A stretch of DNA of 48,682 nt, from positions 1 to 48,682 of the forward strand of contig JAFXUP010000026.1 in assembly GCA_017524905.1 (NCBI GenBank), written 5' to 3'. Below the pieces are notes generated by a model. That model saw nothing but the letters and a program-made list of their open reading frames with translations. It was not told the DNA's origin and did not search any database. Both the position numbers and the translations under genes were made by a program. This document shows positions 21,666 to 31,100 of this stretch, piece by piece; the stretch's first letter is position 1, and each line of letters starts with the position of its first letter. Source of the DNA: Acholeplasmatales bacterium. GTDB taxonomy: Bacteria; Bacillota_I; Bacilli_A; Acholeplasmatales; Anaeroplasmataceae.

Positions 21666-22280
21666 TTATTCATTTAAATATGGGTTATAGCATATTTCAT
21701 CTTCAATAGTTGTAGTTTCATTATGTCCTGGATATACTTTTATATAGCCAGGAAGATTCTTTAATTTTTCTAAAGAATTCTTCATTTTATTAAAATCACC
21801 ATTAGGAAAATCAGTTCTTCCTATGCTTCCATTAAATAGTGTATCACCACTAAATAATATTTCATCATCCATTAAAAAACAAATAGAACCATTTGTATGG
21901 CCTGGTGTTTCAATAACCTTAAAGCTATAGCCTAATAAATTAATAATATCATTTTCTTTTACTTTTCTAATATCAAGCATTCCTTCATTATAAGGATTAG
22001 ATCTTCCTACCATATCATATAAGGATTCAAAGGTATCATAAAATTGATTCAATTCTTTTTCTGATATATAAATAGGTAAATCTAAAAAATAGCTTATACC
22101 ATCAATATGATCTACATGTCCATGAGTTATAAAAATAGCTTTAGGAATATATTTTTCTTTAATATAATCAGCAACCCTTTTATAATTTAGACCTGGATCA
22201 ATAATAATACATTCTTTTTTATCATTTGAAATAATATAGCTATTAGTAAAAAAAGAGCCTGTTGTAAATTTTTCAATCAT
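21666..22280 (-). CDS. MBL-fold metallohydrolase, glyoxalase II-like
   Basis: A 204-residue metallo-beta-lactamase-fold enzyme of the YqgX/GloB-like group. The zinc ligands lie in THGHVDH (His53, His55, Asp57, His58), GHTNGSICF, FSGDTLF and YPGHNE. Such proteins hydrolyse thioesters such as S-lactoyl-thiols or bacillithiol conjugates; the substrate is not visible. It overlaps the end of the upstream membrane-protein gene by 8 bases, so the two are translationally coupled, with GGTGGGG as RBS. Confidence 0.88.
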   Translation of the reverse strand: MIEKFTTGSFFTNSYIISNDKKECIIIDPGLNYKRVADYIKEKYIPKAIFITHGHVDHIDGISYFLDLPIYISEKELNQFYDTFESLYDMVGRSNPYNEGMLDIRKVKENDIINLLGYSFKVIETPGHTNGSICFLMDDEILFSGDTLFNGSIGRTDFPNGDFNKMKNSLEKLKNLPGYIKVYPGHNETTTIEDEICYNPYLNE

Positions 22281-22896
22281 TTTTCTTACCCCACCTTATT
22301 ATTTTATACATAATAATTATTGATGCGATTGATACTAATATAACTATTCCATTTAAAAATAGCATTATCGTCTTCATTGCATAATCCATAGTTCCATTTT
22401 CATTAATTAAAGAAAAAGCAAGTAAAAAAATAGTATAAAATGCTAAAACAATATTACTTAATTTAACATCCATTAAATATATATTTTTTTCAACAATTGT
22501 TCTTTTAATATGCATAAAGGCAAAAGTCATTTTTAAAGTTGCATATAATGCATAAGCATAAATAAACCAATCTAAAAAGAATCCGTTATATTCCTTTTCA
22601 ACTAAAACATAAACTAAAAGTGAAGGAATTAATAAATAAATGATGCTTGATGCAATAGCATAAATTCTTCCTATCATAAGAATAGATTTATTCTTTTTAT
22701 ATAATATATAGGTACTTATTCTTAATAAACTCATTAATGAATAAAATAGAATTGCTCCTATTAAAAATAAGGAGCCTCCATTTACCATAATTAAAGCGTT
22801 AAAAAAGGCCATACCTATATTGCCTATAATTGCTGCGATAATATTTAAATTGTAATAATTGTAAATGACCTTATAGCCTCTATATAATTCTTTCAT
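22273..22896 (-). CDS. Uncharacterised multi-pass membrane protein
   Basis: A 207-residue protein with about six hydrophobic segments spread over the whole length and short charged loops; I do not recognise a family. It is the only gene in the window that ends in TGA (reading ...KKND-TGA). The start ATG has only a weak GGTAAT upstream. It begins shortly after the rpmG terminator without an obvious promoter, and its end overlaps the glyoxalase II-like gene by 8 bases. Confidence 0.7.
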   Translation of the reverse strand: MKELYRGYKVIYNYYNLNIIAAIIGNIGMAFFNALIMVNGGSLFLIGAILFYSLMSLLRISTYILYKKNKSILMIGRIYAIASSIIYLLIPSLLVYVLVEKEYNGFFLDWFIYAYALYATLKMTFAFMHIKRTIVEKNIYLMDVKLSNIVLAFYTIFLLAFSLINENGTMDYAMKTIMLFLNGIVILVSIASIIIMYKIIRWGKKND

Positions 22897-22927
22897 ATTT
22901 TATTACCATAACAATTTTACCTTATAA

Positions 22928-22953
22928 AAAGAAAAAAAGCCATATCTGGCTTT
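22928..22953 (-). terminator. Intrinsic terminator of rpmG
   Basis: AAAGCCA, loop GATA, TGGCTTT, then TTTTCTTTTT on the minus strand, about 20 bases after the rpmG stop. Confidence 0.88.
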
Positions 22954-22972
22954 ATATCTTTTAAGAATAAAA

Positions 22973-23122
22973 TTACTTCTTTTCTTTGTGCTCTGTATGC
23001 TTACGGCAATGAGGACAATACTTTTTGATCTCCATTCTTTCAGGAGTTGTCTTCTTATTCTTGTCTGTGTAGTAATTTTCATTCTTACATTCAGAACAAA
23101 TTAATTTTACTAAGTCACGCAT
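22973..23122 (-). CDS. rpmG: Ribosomal protein bL33 (zinc-ribbon type)
   Basis: A 49-residue basic protein of the 50S subunit. It reads [12 protein letters not shown] ... [15 protein letters not shown], with two CxxC pairs (Cys9/Cys12 and Cys36/Cys39) that mark the zinc-binding (C+) form. The central [18 protein letters not shown] block is diagnostic. GGAGGG lies seven bases before the ATG. It has its own promoter and terminator. The spacer to ispG holds divergent promoters. Confidence 0.95.
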   Translation of the reverse strand: MRDLVKLICSECKNENYYTDKNKKTTPERMEIKKYCPHCRKHTEHKEKK

Positions 23123-23160
23123 GTTTATATCCCTCCAGACTTGAAGATAGTTCCTAACGT

Positions 23161-23189
23161 ATTATATCAAATAAAAAATGGGAAATCAA
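23161..23189 (-). promoter_or_regulatory. Promoter of rpmG (TTGATT-N17-TATAAT)
   Basis: TTGATT at 23184-23189, 17-base spacer, TATAAT at 23161-23166 on the minus strand, about 40 bases upstream of the rpmG ATG. Confidence 0.85.
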
Positions 23190-23228
23190 TATAAATTTTT
23201 TAGATTTTATTTTTTAGTAAAATAAGTG

Positions 23229-23246
23229 TATAATATCTTCGGTGAT
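23229..23246 (+). promoter_or_regulatory. -10 box and GGTGAT ribosome site of ispG
   Basis: TATAAT at 23229-23234 is followed six bases later by GGTGAT (23241-23246) and then AAA-ATG. If this is the promoter, the mRNA begins at or just before the Shine-Dalgarno sequence and has almost no leader. The -35 region is poor. Confidence 0.5.
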
Positions 23247-23249
23247 AAA

Positions 23250-24287
23250 ATGTTATTAAGAGAAAAAACTAGAGTAGTTAAGGTCGGAAATCGTCTATTA
23301 GGTGGTTCTAATCCAATCTTAATTCAAAGTATGTGTAATACAAAAACAAAGGATGTTGAAGCTACAGTAAAACAAATTAATGAGCTTGAAGCCTTAGGCT
23401 GCGATATTATAAGAGTTGCTGTATTAGATAAAGAGGATGCTTATTCTATTTCTAAAATAAAAGAAAAAATAAATATTCCTTTAGTTGCAGATATCCACTT
23501 TGACCCTGAGCTTGCTTTAATCGCAATTAAAGAGGGCGTAGATAAAATTAGATTAAATCCAGGAAATATTTCTGATAAAGAAAAAATTAAAGAAATTGTA
23601 ATGGAATGTAAAAAAAGACAAATTCCAATTAGAATTGGTGTTAATTCAGGTTCCCTACCAAAGGATTTAGCATTAAAGCCTGAATCATTTATTGAAGCTG
23701 CAAAGCGCCATGTTGAAATTTTAGAGGAATTAGATTTCCATGATATTGTAATTTCTTTAAAGGCCTCAAATGTTGATTTATGCTACGAGGTATATAAGCT
23801 TGCTGCAAAAACATTCCCATATCCTTTACATGTAGGTGTTACAGAGGCAGGTACAGTATTTAAAGGATTAATTGCTTCTTCTATTGGCTTATCAAAGATT
23901 TTAGAAGATGGAATCGGAAATACTATTAGAGTTTCTTTAACAGATGATCCTAAATATGAAATTTGGGCTGCAAAAGAAATTTTAAATGAATGTCATTTAA
24001 AGGATAATGTACCTACATTAACATCTTGCCCTACATGTGGTAGAACTCAAGTAGATTTAATTCCTATTGCTAAAGCTGTTGAAGAATATTTACAAACAGT
24101 TCATAAAAAGATTCATGTTGCTGTAATGGGCTGTATTGTAAATGGTCCTGGTGAGGCTAAGGAAGCTGATATCGGTATTGCTGGTGGAAAAGGTAAGGCT
24201 GTAATTTTCAAAAAGGGTGTACCTTTTAAAACAGTTGATGAAAAAGATGTAATAGCTGAACTTAAAAAAGAGATTGACTTATTCTAA
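23250..24287 (+). CDS. ispG: 4-hydroxy-3-methylbut-2-enyl diphosphate synthase IspG
   Basis: A 345-residue iron-sulfur enzyme of the non-mevalonate (MEP) isoprenoid pathway. It converts MEcPP to HMBPP. The TIM-barrel half starts with TRVVKVGNRLLGGSNPILIQSMCNT. The C-terminal half has the [4Fe-4S] cysteines in TSCPTCGRTQ and VAVMGCIVNGPGEA. An in-frame GTG at 23226 precedes the -10 box, so the ATG at 23250 with GGTGAT three bases upstream is the true start. It is a single-gene plus-strand unit, divergent from rpmG, with its stop codon in the loop of a strong terminator. Confidence 0.97.
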   Translation: MLLREKTRVVKVGNRLLGGSNPILIQSMCNTKTKDVEATVKQINELEALGCDIIRVAVLDKEDAYSISKIKEKINIPLVADIHFDPELALIAIKEGVDKIRLNPGNISDKEKIKEIVMECKKRQIPIRIGVNSGSLPKDLALKPESFIEAAKRHVEILEELDFHDIVISLKASNVDLCYEVYKLAAKTFPYPLHVGVTEAGTVFKGLIASSIGLSKILEDGIGNTIRVSLTDDPKYEIWAAKEILNECHLKDNVPTLTSCPTCGRTQVDLIPIAKAVEEYLQTVHKKIHVAVMGCIVNGPGEAKEADIGIAGGKGKAVIFKKGVPFKTVDEKDVIAELKKEIDLF

Positions 24288-24305
24288 AGTCAATCTCTTC
24301 TTTTT
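24268..24305. terminator. Bidirectional terminator between ispG and GGDEF gene 1
   Basis: A perfect 12-bp stem (AAGAGATTGACT / AGTCAATCTCTT) with an 8-base loop containing the ispG stop. A T-run follows on the plus strand (CTTTTTTT) and on the minus strand (six T), so it serves both convergent genes. Confidence 0.92.
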
Positions 24306-25376
24306 TTATTTAACAACCTCATTTTGTTTTTCATCATAATATAATCTTAATGCAATACATCTTGCTAAAGTTGATATAACATCAATTTCTTGAAGCTGCC
24401 AAATTCTATTGATATTGCACATATCACATCTAACATAACCATATGTTTTATCAAATGCTTGAATTCTTGCAATAACAAATGAATTAATATTTTGCTCTAC
24501 TAAATTATAAAATAATGATTCAGATAATGGTTTAACAACATTTCTTTGAGAAGCATATAATAAACCATGACTTCCTGCTGCCTGATTTAAATGAGCAATA
24601 GGAATATGACTAAATTCTTTTACTACTGATAATTTATGAACAGTACTGAAAAACATCGAAGTTTTTCCTTCAACACAAATATGCTCAACATTTAAACAGC
24701 TCATTAAATATTTAATAGCATTATCAATACATGTTCTTGAATCATTCTTTGAATTGAAAACAGTTGAAAATATTTGTTCATTTATTTCAACATAGGCCTT
24801 ATCAACTAATCTTGATTTATTTACATCAATTTTAGCATGCTTTTCAGGTAAATAAATAATGAAGCAATTTCTTCCTTTCAACTTACCTCTATATAAAGCC
24901 TTATCAGTCTTATCAAATAATTCTTCAAATTTAACACCATCTATAGGATGACGAGTTAGACCAGCTGTAAATGTTAAAGGCTCTTTAATAGGAAAATCAA
25001 CATCTTTTCTCATTTGAACATTTAGTACATGAGAGTTTTTCCATACCTCATCATATTCTTCAACATTTTCAATAACATACATAAATTCATCGCCACCAAA
25101 ACGGCCAACGATTGCACTTTCACCTAAAATTTCACATAGTGATTTAGCAAAATGCTCTAAGACTCTATCACCTGTTAGATGACCATATGAATCATTAATG
25201 CTTTTAAAATTATCAATATCAACTAAACAAAATGAAAATTTTGTTCCCTGCTTAATTAAATATTCAACATAAGAAAAGAATACAGACCTATTTAAAACAT
25301 GAGTCAATGAATCAAAGGCATAATCAAGATTTTGTGTTTTAAAGAATTCATGCTTAGCTATTGTTTCTATATTCAT
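24306..25376 (-). CDS. GGDEF-domain protein 1 (putative diguanylate cyclase)
   Basis: A 356-residue soluble protein. An N-terminal GGDEF domain (about 20-175) has LVDIDNFKSINDSYGH and an intact RFGGDEF (GGDEF at 94-98), so c-di-GMP synthesis is plausible. There is no RxxD inhibitory site five residues before it. The C-terminal ~170 residues look like a GAF-type sensor (VEHICVEGKTSMFF, YGYVRCDMC, IDVISTLARCIALRL). The GGDEF-first order is unusual. A TTG-initiated frame is open upstream, but GGAGGTG precedes the ATG at 25376. It is a paralogue of the gene at 26133, sharing ALYRGK-KGRNCFIIYLPEK. Confidence 0.88.
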   Translation of the reverse strand: MNIETIAKHEFFKTQNLDYAFDSLTHVLNRSVFFSYVEYLIKQGTKFSFCLVDIDNFKSINDSYGHLTGDRVLEHFAKSLCEILGESAIVGRFGGDEFMYVIENVEEYDEVWKNSHVLNVQMRKDVDFPIKEPLTFTAGLTRHPIDGVKFEELFDKTDKALYRGKLKGRNCFIIYLPEKHAKIDVNKSRLVDKAYVEINEQIFSTVFNSKNDSRTCIDNAIKYLMSCLNVEHICVEGKTSMFFSTVHKLSVVKEFSHIPIAHLNQAAGSHGLLYASQRNVVKPLSESLFYNLVEQNINSFVIARIQAFDKTYGYVRCDMCNINRIWQLQEIDVISTLARCIALRLYYDEKQNEVVK

Positions 25377-25423
25377 ATACAACACCTCCAACCTATCTTA
25401 AAAACGCTTTCTTATTTATTTTT

Positions 25424-25453
25424 ATTATAATATAAATAATGTTTTTTTGTCAA
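25424..25453 (-). promoter_or_regulatory. Promoter of GGDEF gene 1 (TTGACA-N18-TATAAT)
   Basis: Perfect -35 and -10 hexamers with an 18-base spacer on the minus strand. The -35 starts two bases after the stop codon of the upstream gene, so GGDEF gene 1 is an independent unit. Confidence 0.88.
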
Positions 25454-25454
25454 T

Positions 25455-26039
25455 TTAAAGGCATAGTTTCATAAGCATCTTTTTAATAACTTTGCATAAA
25501 ACTATCATTTGAGCATTATTTTTAACAATTATGTCCTTTTGATTTTTATTTCCAACCTCTAAATTAATCTTTACCTTATCATCAGTTTTAGTAAAAGCAT
25601 TAGCCATTGCTTGTTTAGAAAAATGAACACTTTCACAAGCAAAATTATATAATTTATCAAATCCTTTATAATCCTTTGCAACATTCTTTTTCAAATATCC
25701 ATCACTCATATTTTGTTCTGTTGCCTCATCAACTATAATATCTGATACCCTTTGGCCATTATTAACCATATCAACATATGTTGCAAGACCAATTTCTTTT
25801 GCCGCTTCTATTGCAAGGCAATTATCACATAATAATCTTAATAATGATATTTGAATTGTAATATTATATTTTTTAAGTGCATATTTTGCAGTATCAATAA
25901 TATCAATTGCTTTTTTAATAATCATTGCTGAAAAAGCAACCTCTACTTTAGTAACTGATTTATGGATACTAAATATATATTTCATTAAATTAATTAAATC
26001 CTCTTGAGCACTATTTAGCTTTTCTAATTCTTCTGTCAT
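25455..26039 (-). CDS. Helical protein of unknown function between two GGDEF genes
   Basis: A 194-residue soluble, mostly alpha-helical protein. The pattern LLRLLCDNCLAIEAAKE followed ~60 residues later by LYNFACESVHFS resembles the layout of DUF5677/HEPN-like proteins, where a helix with an Arg-x-x-x-x-(E/D)N precedes a C-terminal (S/A)xxVH. This is only a loose resemblance and I would not name a function. The ATG has a weak AAAGAAA site. It has its own promoter and lies between two paralogous GGDEF genes on the same strand. Confidence 0.65.
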   Translation of the reverse strand: MTEELEKLNSAQEDLINLMKYIFSIHKSVTKVEVAFSAMIIKKAIDIIDTAKYALKKYNITIQISLLRLLCDNCLAIEAAKEIGLATYVDMVNNGQRVSDIIVDEATEQNMSDGYLKKNVAKDYKGFDKLYNFACESVHFSKQAMANAFTKTDDKVKINLEVGNKNQKDIIVKNNAQMIVLCKVIKKMLMKLCL

Positions 26040-26069
26040 TTTCTTTATAAATTTAGCTATATATAAGCT

Positions 26070-26098
26070 ATTATCTCCTTATTAATTGATTTTAACAA
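26070..26098 (-). promoter_or_regulatory. Putative promoter of the 194-residue gene
   Basis: TTGTTA, 17-base spacer, GATAAT on the minus strand. Just downstream is a small palindrome (TAGCT, seven bases, AGCTA) before the start codon. Confidence 0.55.
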
Positions 26099-26105
26099 AA
26101 ATAAC

Positions 26106-26134
26106 AAAAGAAAAAAAGTGCATAAGCACTTTTT
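26106..26134 (-). terminator. Intrinsic terminator of GGDEF gene 2
   Basis: AAAAAGTGC, loop TTAT, GCACTTTTT, then TTCTTTTG on the minus strand. The stop codon of GGDEF gene 2 overlaps the stem. Confidence 0.85.
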
Positions 26135-27182
26135 ACATATCTTTTAATTCAATATTCAATAGTTCTAATTTAGTCGCAATATAATTAGCCATTACCTGTA
26201 AAATATCTTTATGTAATGATTGCCAAATTCTACCTTGCTCATTATTATTTATATCAGCTCTTAAATATCCAAATAGATGATCATTAATTCTAATTCTTAC
26301 ATAATTAATTGAATAAATCTTATCATTTTGTAATCTTCTTAAAAGCCTTGATGATTTATCATCATCAGTTATAGCATTTTTAGTAAATATTGGATTATCA
26401 CCAATAAAATGGCTCTTTAATTCCTCATAAGGTAATGGGTAAAATGGTGTATCATTACATAATTTATGTCTACATTCACAATATAGGTTAGATTCATCCT
26501 GTAAGCACAAATGATCTATCATAAAATAATCAACAAAATATTCAAACGTAGCCTTTATATTTTCCTTTAAATTATTTCCTTCAACAATATTTCTATAAAC
26601 TATATTATGTAAATATGTTGATGAAACAACCTTATCTCTTTCTGTTTTTAAATTAATATCAGCATGTTTTTCAGGAAGATAAATAATAAAACAATTTCTT
26701 CCTTTCATTTTACCTCTATATAAAGCTTTATCAGAAAGCTCAATAATACCATCAATAGTAGTTGAATTTAATGGATATCTTGCACAACCTAATGTTAAAG
26801 TTATTCCAGCCTTTTTTATTTCTTCTGCCTCAATTGTTTTTGGTAAATTTAAAATATCAAAGCATAATTTCCAAGTTTGATCATAATCAAAGTCGCCTGG
26901 AAATACCATAATAAATTCATCGCCACCATATCTAGCAACAGTACCATTATTCTTAATTAAATTCTTTAAAGCTTTAGCGAATTCTGCTAAAACTAAATCT
27001 CCAAATTTATGACCATAGTTATCATTAATATTTTTAAAATTATCGATGTCTACGAAACAAAATAAAAAAGGCATCTTCCTATTGGTTAACTCAATCATAT
27101 ATTCTGTTAATACAGACCTATCAAAAATTTTAGTTAGAGGGTCTAATCTTTCTAGCTTGTCATTAAAAAATTCTTTTTTCAT
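26133..27182 (-). CDS. GGDEF-domain protein 2 (putative diguanylate cyclase)
   Basis: A 349-residue soluble protein with the same layout as GGDEF protein 1. The GGDEF domain has FCFVDIDNFKNINDNYGH and RYGGDEF (GGDEF at 86-90) and lacks an RxxD I-site. A C-terminal GAF-like domain follows (IDHLCLQDESNLYCECRHKL and YVRIRINDHLFGYLRADI in character). Both paralogues end with a similar RIWQ...V.A..IA.(K/R)L block. The ATG has TTGAGG upstream. It has its own promoter and terminator. Confidence 0.88.
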   Translation of the reverse strand: MKKEFFNDKLERLDPLTKIFDRSVLTEYMIELTNRKMPFLFCFVDIDNFKNINDNYGHKFGDLVLAEFAKALKNLIKNNGTVARYGGDEFIMVFPGDFDYDQTWKLCFDILNLPKTIEAEEIKKAGITLTLGCARYPLNSTTIDGIIELSDKALYRGKMKGRNCFIIYLPEKHADINLKTERDKVVSSTYLHNIVYRNIVEGNNLKENIKATFEYFVDYFMIDHLCLQDESNLYCECRHKLCNDTPFYPLPYEELKSHFIGDNPIFTKNAITDDDKSSRLLRRLQNDKIYSINYVRIRINDHLFGYLRADINNNEQGRIWQSLHKDILQVMANYIATKLELLNIELKDM

Positions 27183-27220
27183 ATTAAAACCTCAATTGTT
27201 AAAAGCATATCTTTATCTAA

Positions 27221-27249
27221 ATTGTACTATATTAATGGGAAAAATGCAA
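27221..27249 (-). promoter_or_regulatory. Promoter of GGDEF gene 2 (TTGCAT-N17-TACAAT)
   Basis: TTGCAT at 27244-27249 overlaps the U-tract of the BI-1 gene terminator; TACAAT lies at 27221-27226. Confidence 0.72.
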
Positions 27250-27277
27250 AAAAAAGAAGCAGTTTTTCACCACTTCT
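27248..27277 (-). terminator. Intrinsic terminator of the BI-1 gene
   Basis: AGAAGTGGT and ACTGCTTCT pair over 9 bp with two G-U, followed by TTTTTTTT on the minus strand. Confidence 0.8.
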
Positions 27278-27284
27278 GATTTTT

Positions 27285-28025
27285 TTATTCTCTACTAAAA
27301 GATGCAATATACATTACTAATCTTAAAATTTCTAAATAAATATATACTAAGCTTACCATTAAGCCTAATGAAACGCTCCATTCAGCTTTCTTTGAGCAAC
27401 CAGCATCTACTACCATTTGAGCTTCCTTAAAATTTAATAATAAGCAGAAAATACCATATATTAAATAAATAAACTCAATGAAAATCATTAAACCTAAATA
27501 TGTTTTAACATCAGCAATATAAATAGATGCGATGATTGTGATAATCATAATAGGAATAAATGATAATAAGAATGCAAACATAAAGCTTCTAAATTTAGTT
27601 CCTACTCTTATAATACCTGTAGAAAATAAAATTAACATTGCAGAAAATACAATTAATGTTCCAGCTAAAGCAATAGCAACAACACCTTGGACATAAATAT
27701 CAGCAATTAAAGAAATTGCACCAATAACTAAACCTTCAGCTATTGCATAAACAAAGCTTGCTACCTTAGCTGCTCTTTCACTTAGTCTTCCGACTAATAC
27801 TGCTATTAATCCAACAATTAAAGAAACTATTAAAACTGCACTAAATGCACCTAATCTACCATTAGCAATAATTTGTGGTAAATAGTAATAAACCGCAGCA
27901 CTGATTAAGATTGTAATACCTAATAATATGAAAGTCTTTATACAAATGCCTTTATATGTTGCTTTTTCAGCATCATAATAGGCTGCGCCACTTTCAATAT
28001 TAGAAAATAATGGACTTGTTCTCAT
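27285..28025 (-). CDS. Bax inhibitor-1/YccA family membrane protein
   Basis: A 246-residue protein with seven hydrophobic segments, the size and topology of the prokaryotic BI-1 (TMBIM, YetJ-like) family. Members of this family form pH-sensitive calcium leak channels; the physiological role in bacteria is unclear. The N-terminus is soluble (SNIESGAAYYDAEKATYKG), and the segment FLLSFIPIMIITIIASIYIADVKTYLGLMIF matches the conserved later helices. AAGGAGG precedes the ATG. It is a single-gene unit. Confidence 0.85.
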   Translation of the reverse strand: MRTSPLFSNIESGAAYYDAEKATYKGICIKTFILLGITILISAAVYYYLPQIIANGRLGAFSAVLIVSLIVGLIAVLVGRLSERAAKVASFVYAIAEGLVIGAISLIADIYVQGVVAIALAGTLIVFSAMLILFSTGIIRVGTKFRSFMFAFLLSFIPIMIITIIASIYIADVKTYLGLMIFIEFIYLIYGIFCLLLNFKEAQMVVDAGCSKKAEWSVSLGLMVSLVYIYLEILRLVMYIASFSRE

Positions 28026-28049
28026 GAAAAATCCTCCTTAAACAAGTCC

Positions 28050-28058
28050 ATTATATCA
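28050..28058 (-). promoter_or_regulatory. Extended -10 promoter of the BI-1 gene
   Basis: TGATATAAT on the minus strand, about 25 bases upstream of the start codon. No convincing -35. Confidence 0.6.
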
Positions 28059-28109
28059 TATATTTACATTTTTTCTCGTTTTTTTGCAATTTCACATAAA
28101 ATCACAAAA

Positions 28110-31100
28110 TTAGAATTCAAATGCGAAAAGTCCAACTTCCTTTTCCTTGTCTTCATCTGGTAAATCACCAAACACATGCATTATATTAAATTCATCAAAC
28201 AATGAAGAATTTAATTTAGTTCTTTTTAAAACATCAGCCTTAGATGTAAATTCATGTTCTTCTCTTGCTTGAACAATACCTAAAGCAACAGATTCACCAA
28301 GCTTATCAACAGCAATAAATGGAAGTCTTATATTTCCATCTTCTACCTCAAATACAGTAGCTGATGATTTTTTAATATCAACTGGTAAGAATTTAATACC
28401 ACGCTTAGTCATTTCATATGCAACCTGAAGTGATGTAATCATATCATCATCTTTGGCTGTTTGATCAGGCTTATTCTTAATCTCTTCAATCTTTGCAGCA
28501 ATAGCGATAGGTCCACCTAAGAATGCTTGAACATTATAAGCTTTTGCACGTTTAGAAAACCAAGCTGAATAGAATAATGCTGGAGAATATACTTTAAACC
28601 AAGCAATTCTTAATGCCATCATAACATAGGCTATAGCGTGAGCCTTAGGGAACATATATTCAATTCTTTCACAAGACCAAATATACCAAGGATCTACCTT
28701 ACAAGCCTCTAAATCCTTTTTAAAGCCATCATTCCATTTAGCAATATCATCCTTATTACCCTTATGTAATTTACCTTTTCTTACAAATTCCATAATCTTA
28801 AATGCCTTTAATGGCTCAAGATGATATTTATTAATTAAGTCAACCATGATATCGTCACGACAACCTATAATATCCTTAAATGGAATTACACCAAATGGAC
28901 TCTTTTCAGATACTAATTCTTGCGCATTTGTTGCCCAAACGTTAGTACCATGTGATAAACCTGAAATTTTTACTAATTGGGCAAAAGTTTTAGGCTTTGT
29001 TTCAAGTAGCATTTGACGAACGAAATTAGTACCAAATTCAGGTACAGCAAATGAAGCAACCTGGCTTCCTAAATCCTCAGGCTTTAAGCCAATTACTTCT
29101 GTTTCATTAAATAATTTATATAATTCCTTATCATCAACTGGAATTTCTTGTGGAGTACTAAATGGGAAATCCTCTTGATGCTCATGTACATAATCCATTA
29201 AATATTTAATAATAGTAGGATCATCGTGACCAAGTACATCTAGCTTAAGTAAGTTATTTTCAAATGAGTGATAATCATAATGAGTTGTTCTAAATGCGTT
29301 AGTAGGATCATCTGCAGGATATTGAATAGGGGTAACATCAAAAATATCAATTCTATGAGGTACAACTACAATTCCTCCTGGGTGTTGACCTGTTGAACGC
29401 TTAATACCAACTAAATGAGTAGCAATTCTATCCATTTCACAAGATCTAAAATTCTTACCCTTACGTTCACAATATCCCTTTACATAACCATAGGCGTTCT
29501 TATCAGCAATAGTACCTACAGTACCACCTCTAAAGGCATATTCATAACCGAAAATACTTCTTATAAATTCGTGAGCTCTTGCTTGATAATCACCTGAGAA
29601 GTTTAAATCAATATCAGGTACCTTATCTCCATCAAATCCTAAGAATGTTTCAAACGGTATATCATGTCCATCCTTCTTCAATGGCTTACCACAAACAGGA
29701 CATAATTTATCTTCTAAGTCGAAGCCATCATCAACGGCCTCTAAATAAGGCATTAATGCTTTTTCATTATCAGTCATACCATATTGTTCTTTTTCAGCCT
29801 CACTTAATCTAATTGCATGGAATTTACAATTAGGACATCTATAGTGAGGAGCTAAGGCATTAACCTCTGTTATATTCATCATTGTTGCAACAACAGATGA
29901 ACCAACTGAACCTCTTGAACCTACAATATAGCCATTTTCAAGTGAGTTTTTAACCATTAAATGAGAAACATAATAAACTGATGCATAACCATTTGAAATG
30001 ATAGAATTTAATTCTCTATCAATTCTTGCCTTAATGATTGGATGTGGGTTTTCACCATACATCTTTAATGTATTTTCCTTAACTATTCTTTCAACTTCTC
30101 TTTCGATTGAAGGAACAAATAAAGGAGCCCCCTTAAATTCATCATCAGCTGGTGCGAACATATCAGGCTTAAATGTTTCAAATCTTTCAATTTGATCAGC
30201 AATTAAATTAGTATTTGTAACAACAATTTCATATGCTAAATCCTTATCTAAGAATGAAAATTCATCAAGCATTTCTTTAGTTGTTCTTAAATGTGCATCT
30301 GGTTCAACTGCATATCTTGCAAGTCTATGAACACCACCACCAATTTGTGGTGAATTAATTAAAATAGATCTATATTTTTTATCAATAGGTCGTAAATAAT
30401 GTGAATTTGAAACTGCAACTACAGTTTTACCTAATTTCTTTGCAGCATTAATTATTTTTAAAATTATTTCTTCTATGTTTTTCTTACCCTCAGGTAAAGA
30501 ATCATATAAGTGAGCATATCCTGATGGAGGTAAAACCTCAACATAATCAAAATATTTTATTTCTTGCTCTAATTCTTCTTCACTTCTTAAATATGCATAT
30601 TCAAATACCTTACCTAAATAAGTACCAGAACCAACTAAAATACCTTCACGATACTTTTCAACAACACTCTTTAAGCATCTAGCATCACCTGATAGGTGAG
30701 TAGTTAAGGCATCTGATAAAATTTTATACATATTTTTAAAGCCAACTAAATTCTTAGCTAAAATATCAATTGAAAAAGCAATTTCATTTTTATAATGAAC
30801 TTCCTTTTTAATTATTTTATTAATATCAGAATACATTCTAACATCCATCATAGCTAAATCATTTAGCATAGATAAGAAACATAAAGCAGTAACTCTTGTA
30901 TCATCTGATGCTCTATGATGATGCTCTTGCTTAACCTTATAATATTTACATAAATTCTTTAAATCGAATTTCTTTTCATCTGGAGATAAAGCTCTAAATA
31001 AATTCAATGTATCAATTACAGGGAATTCTTCAATAGGTATATTATGCTTTTTAGCTTCCATATAAGTCATACCAACGTCGAATTTAGCATTATGAGCAAC

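Noticed and set aside
23226..23249. GTG start for ispG at 23226
   Set aside because: It precedes the -10 box and lacks an RBS; the ATG at 23250 has GGTGAT correctly placed.
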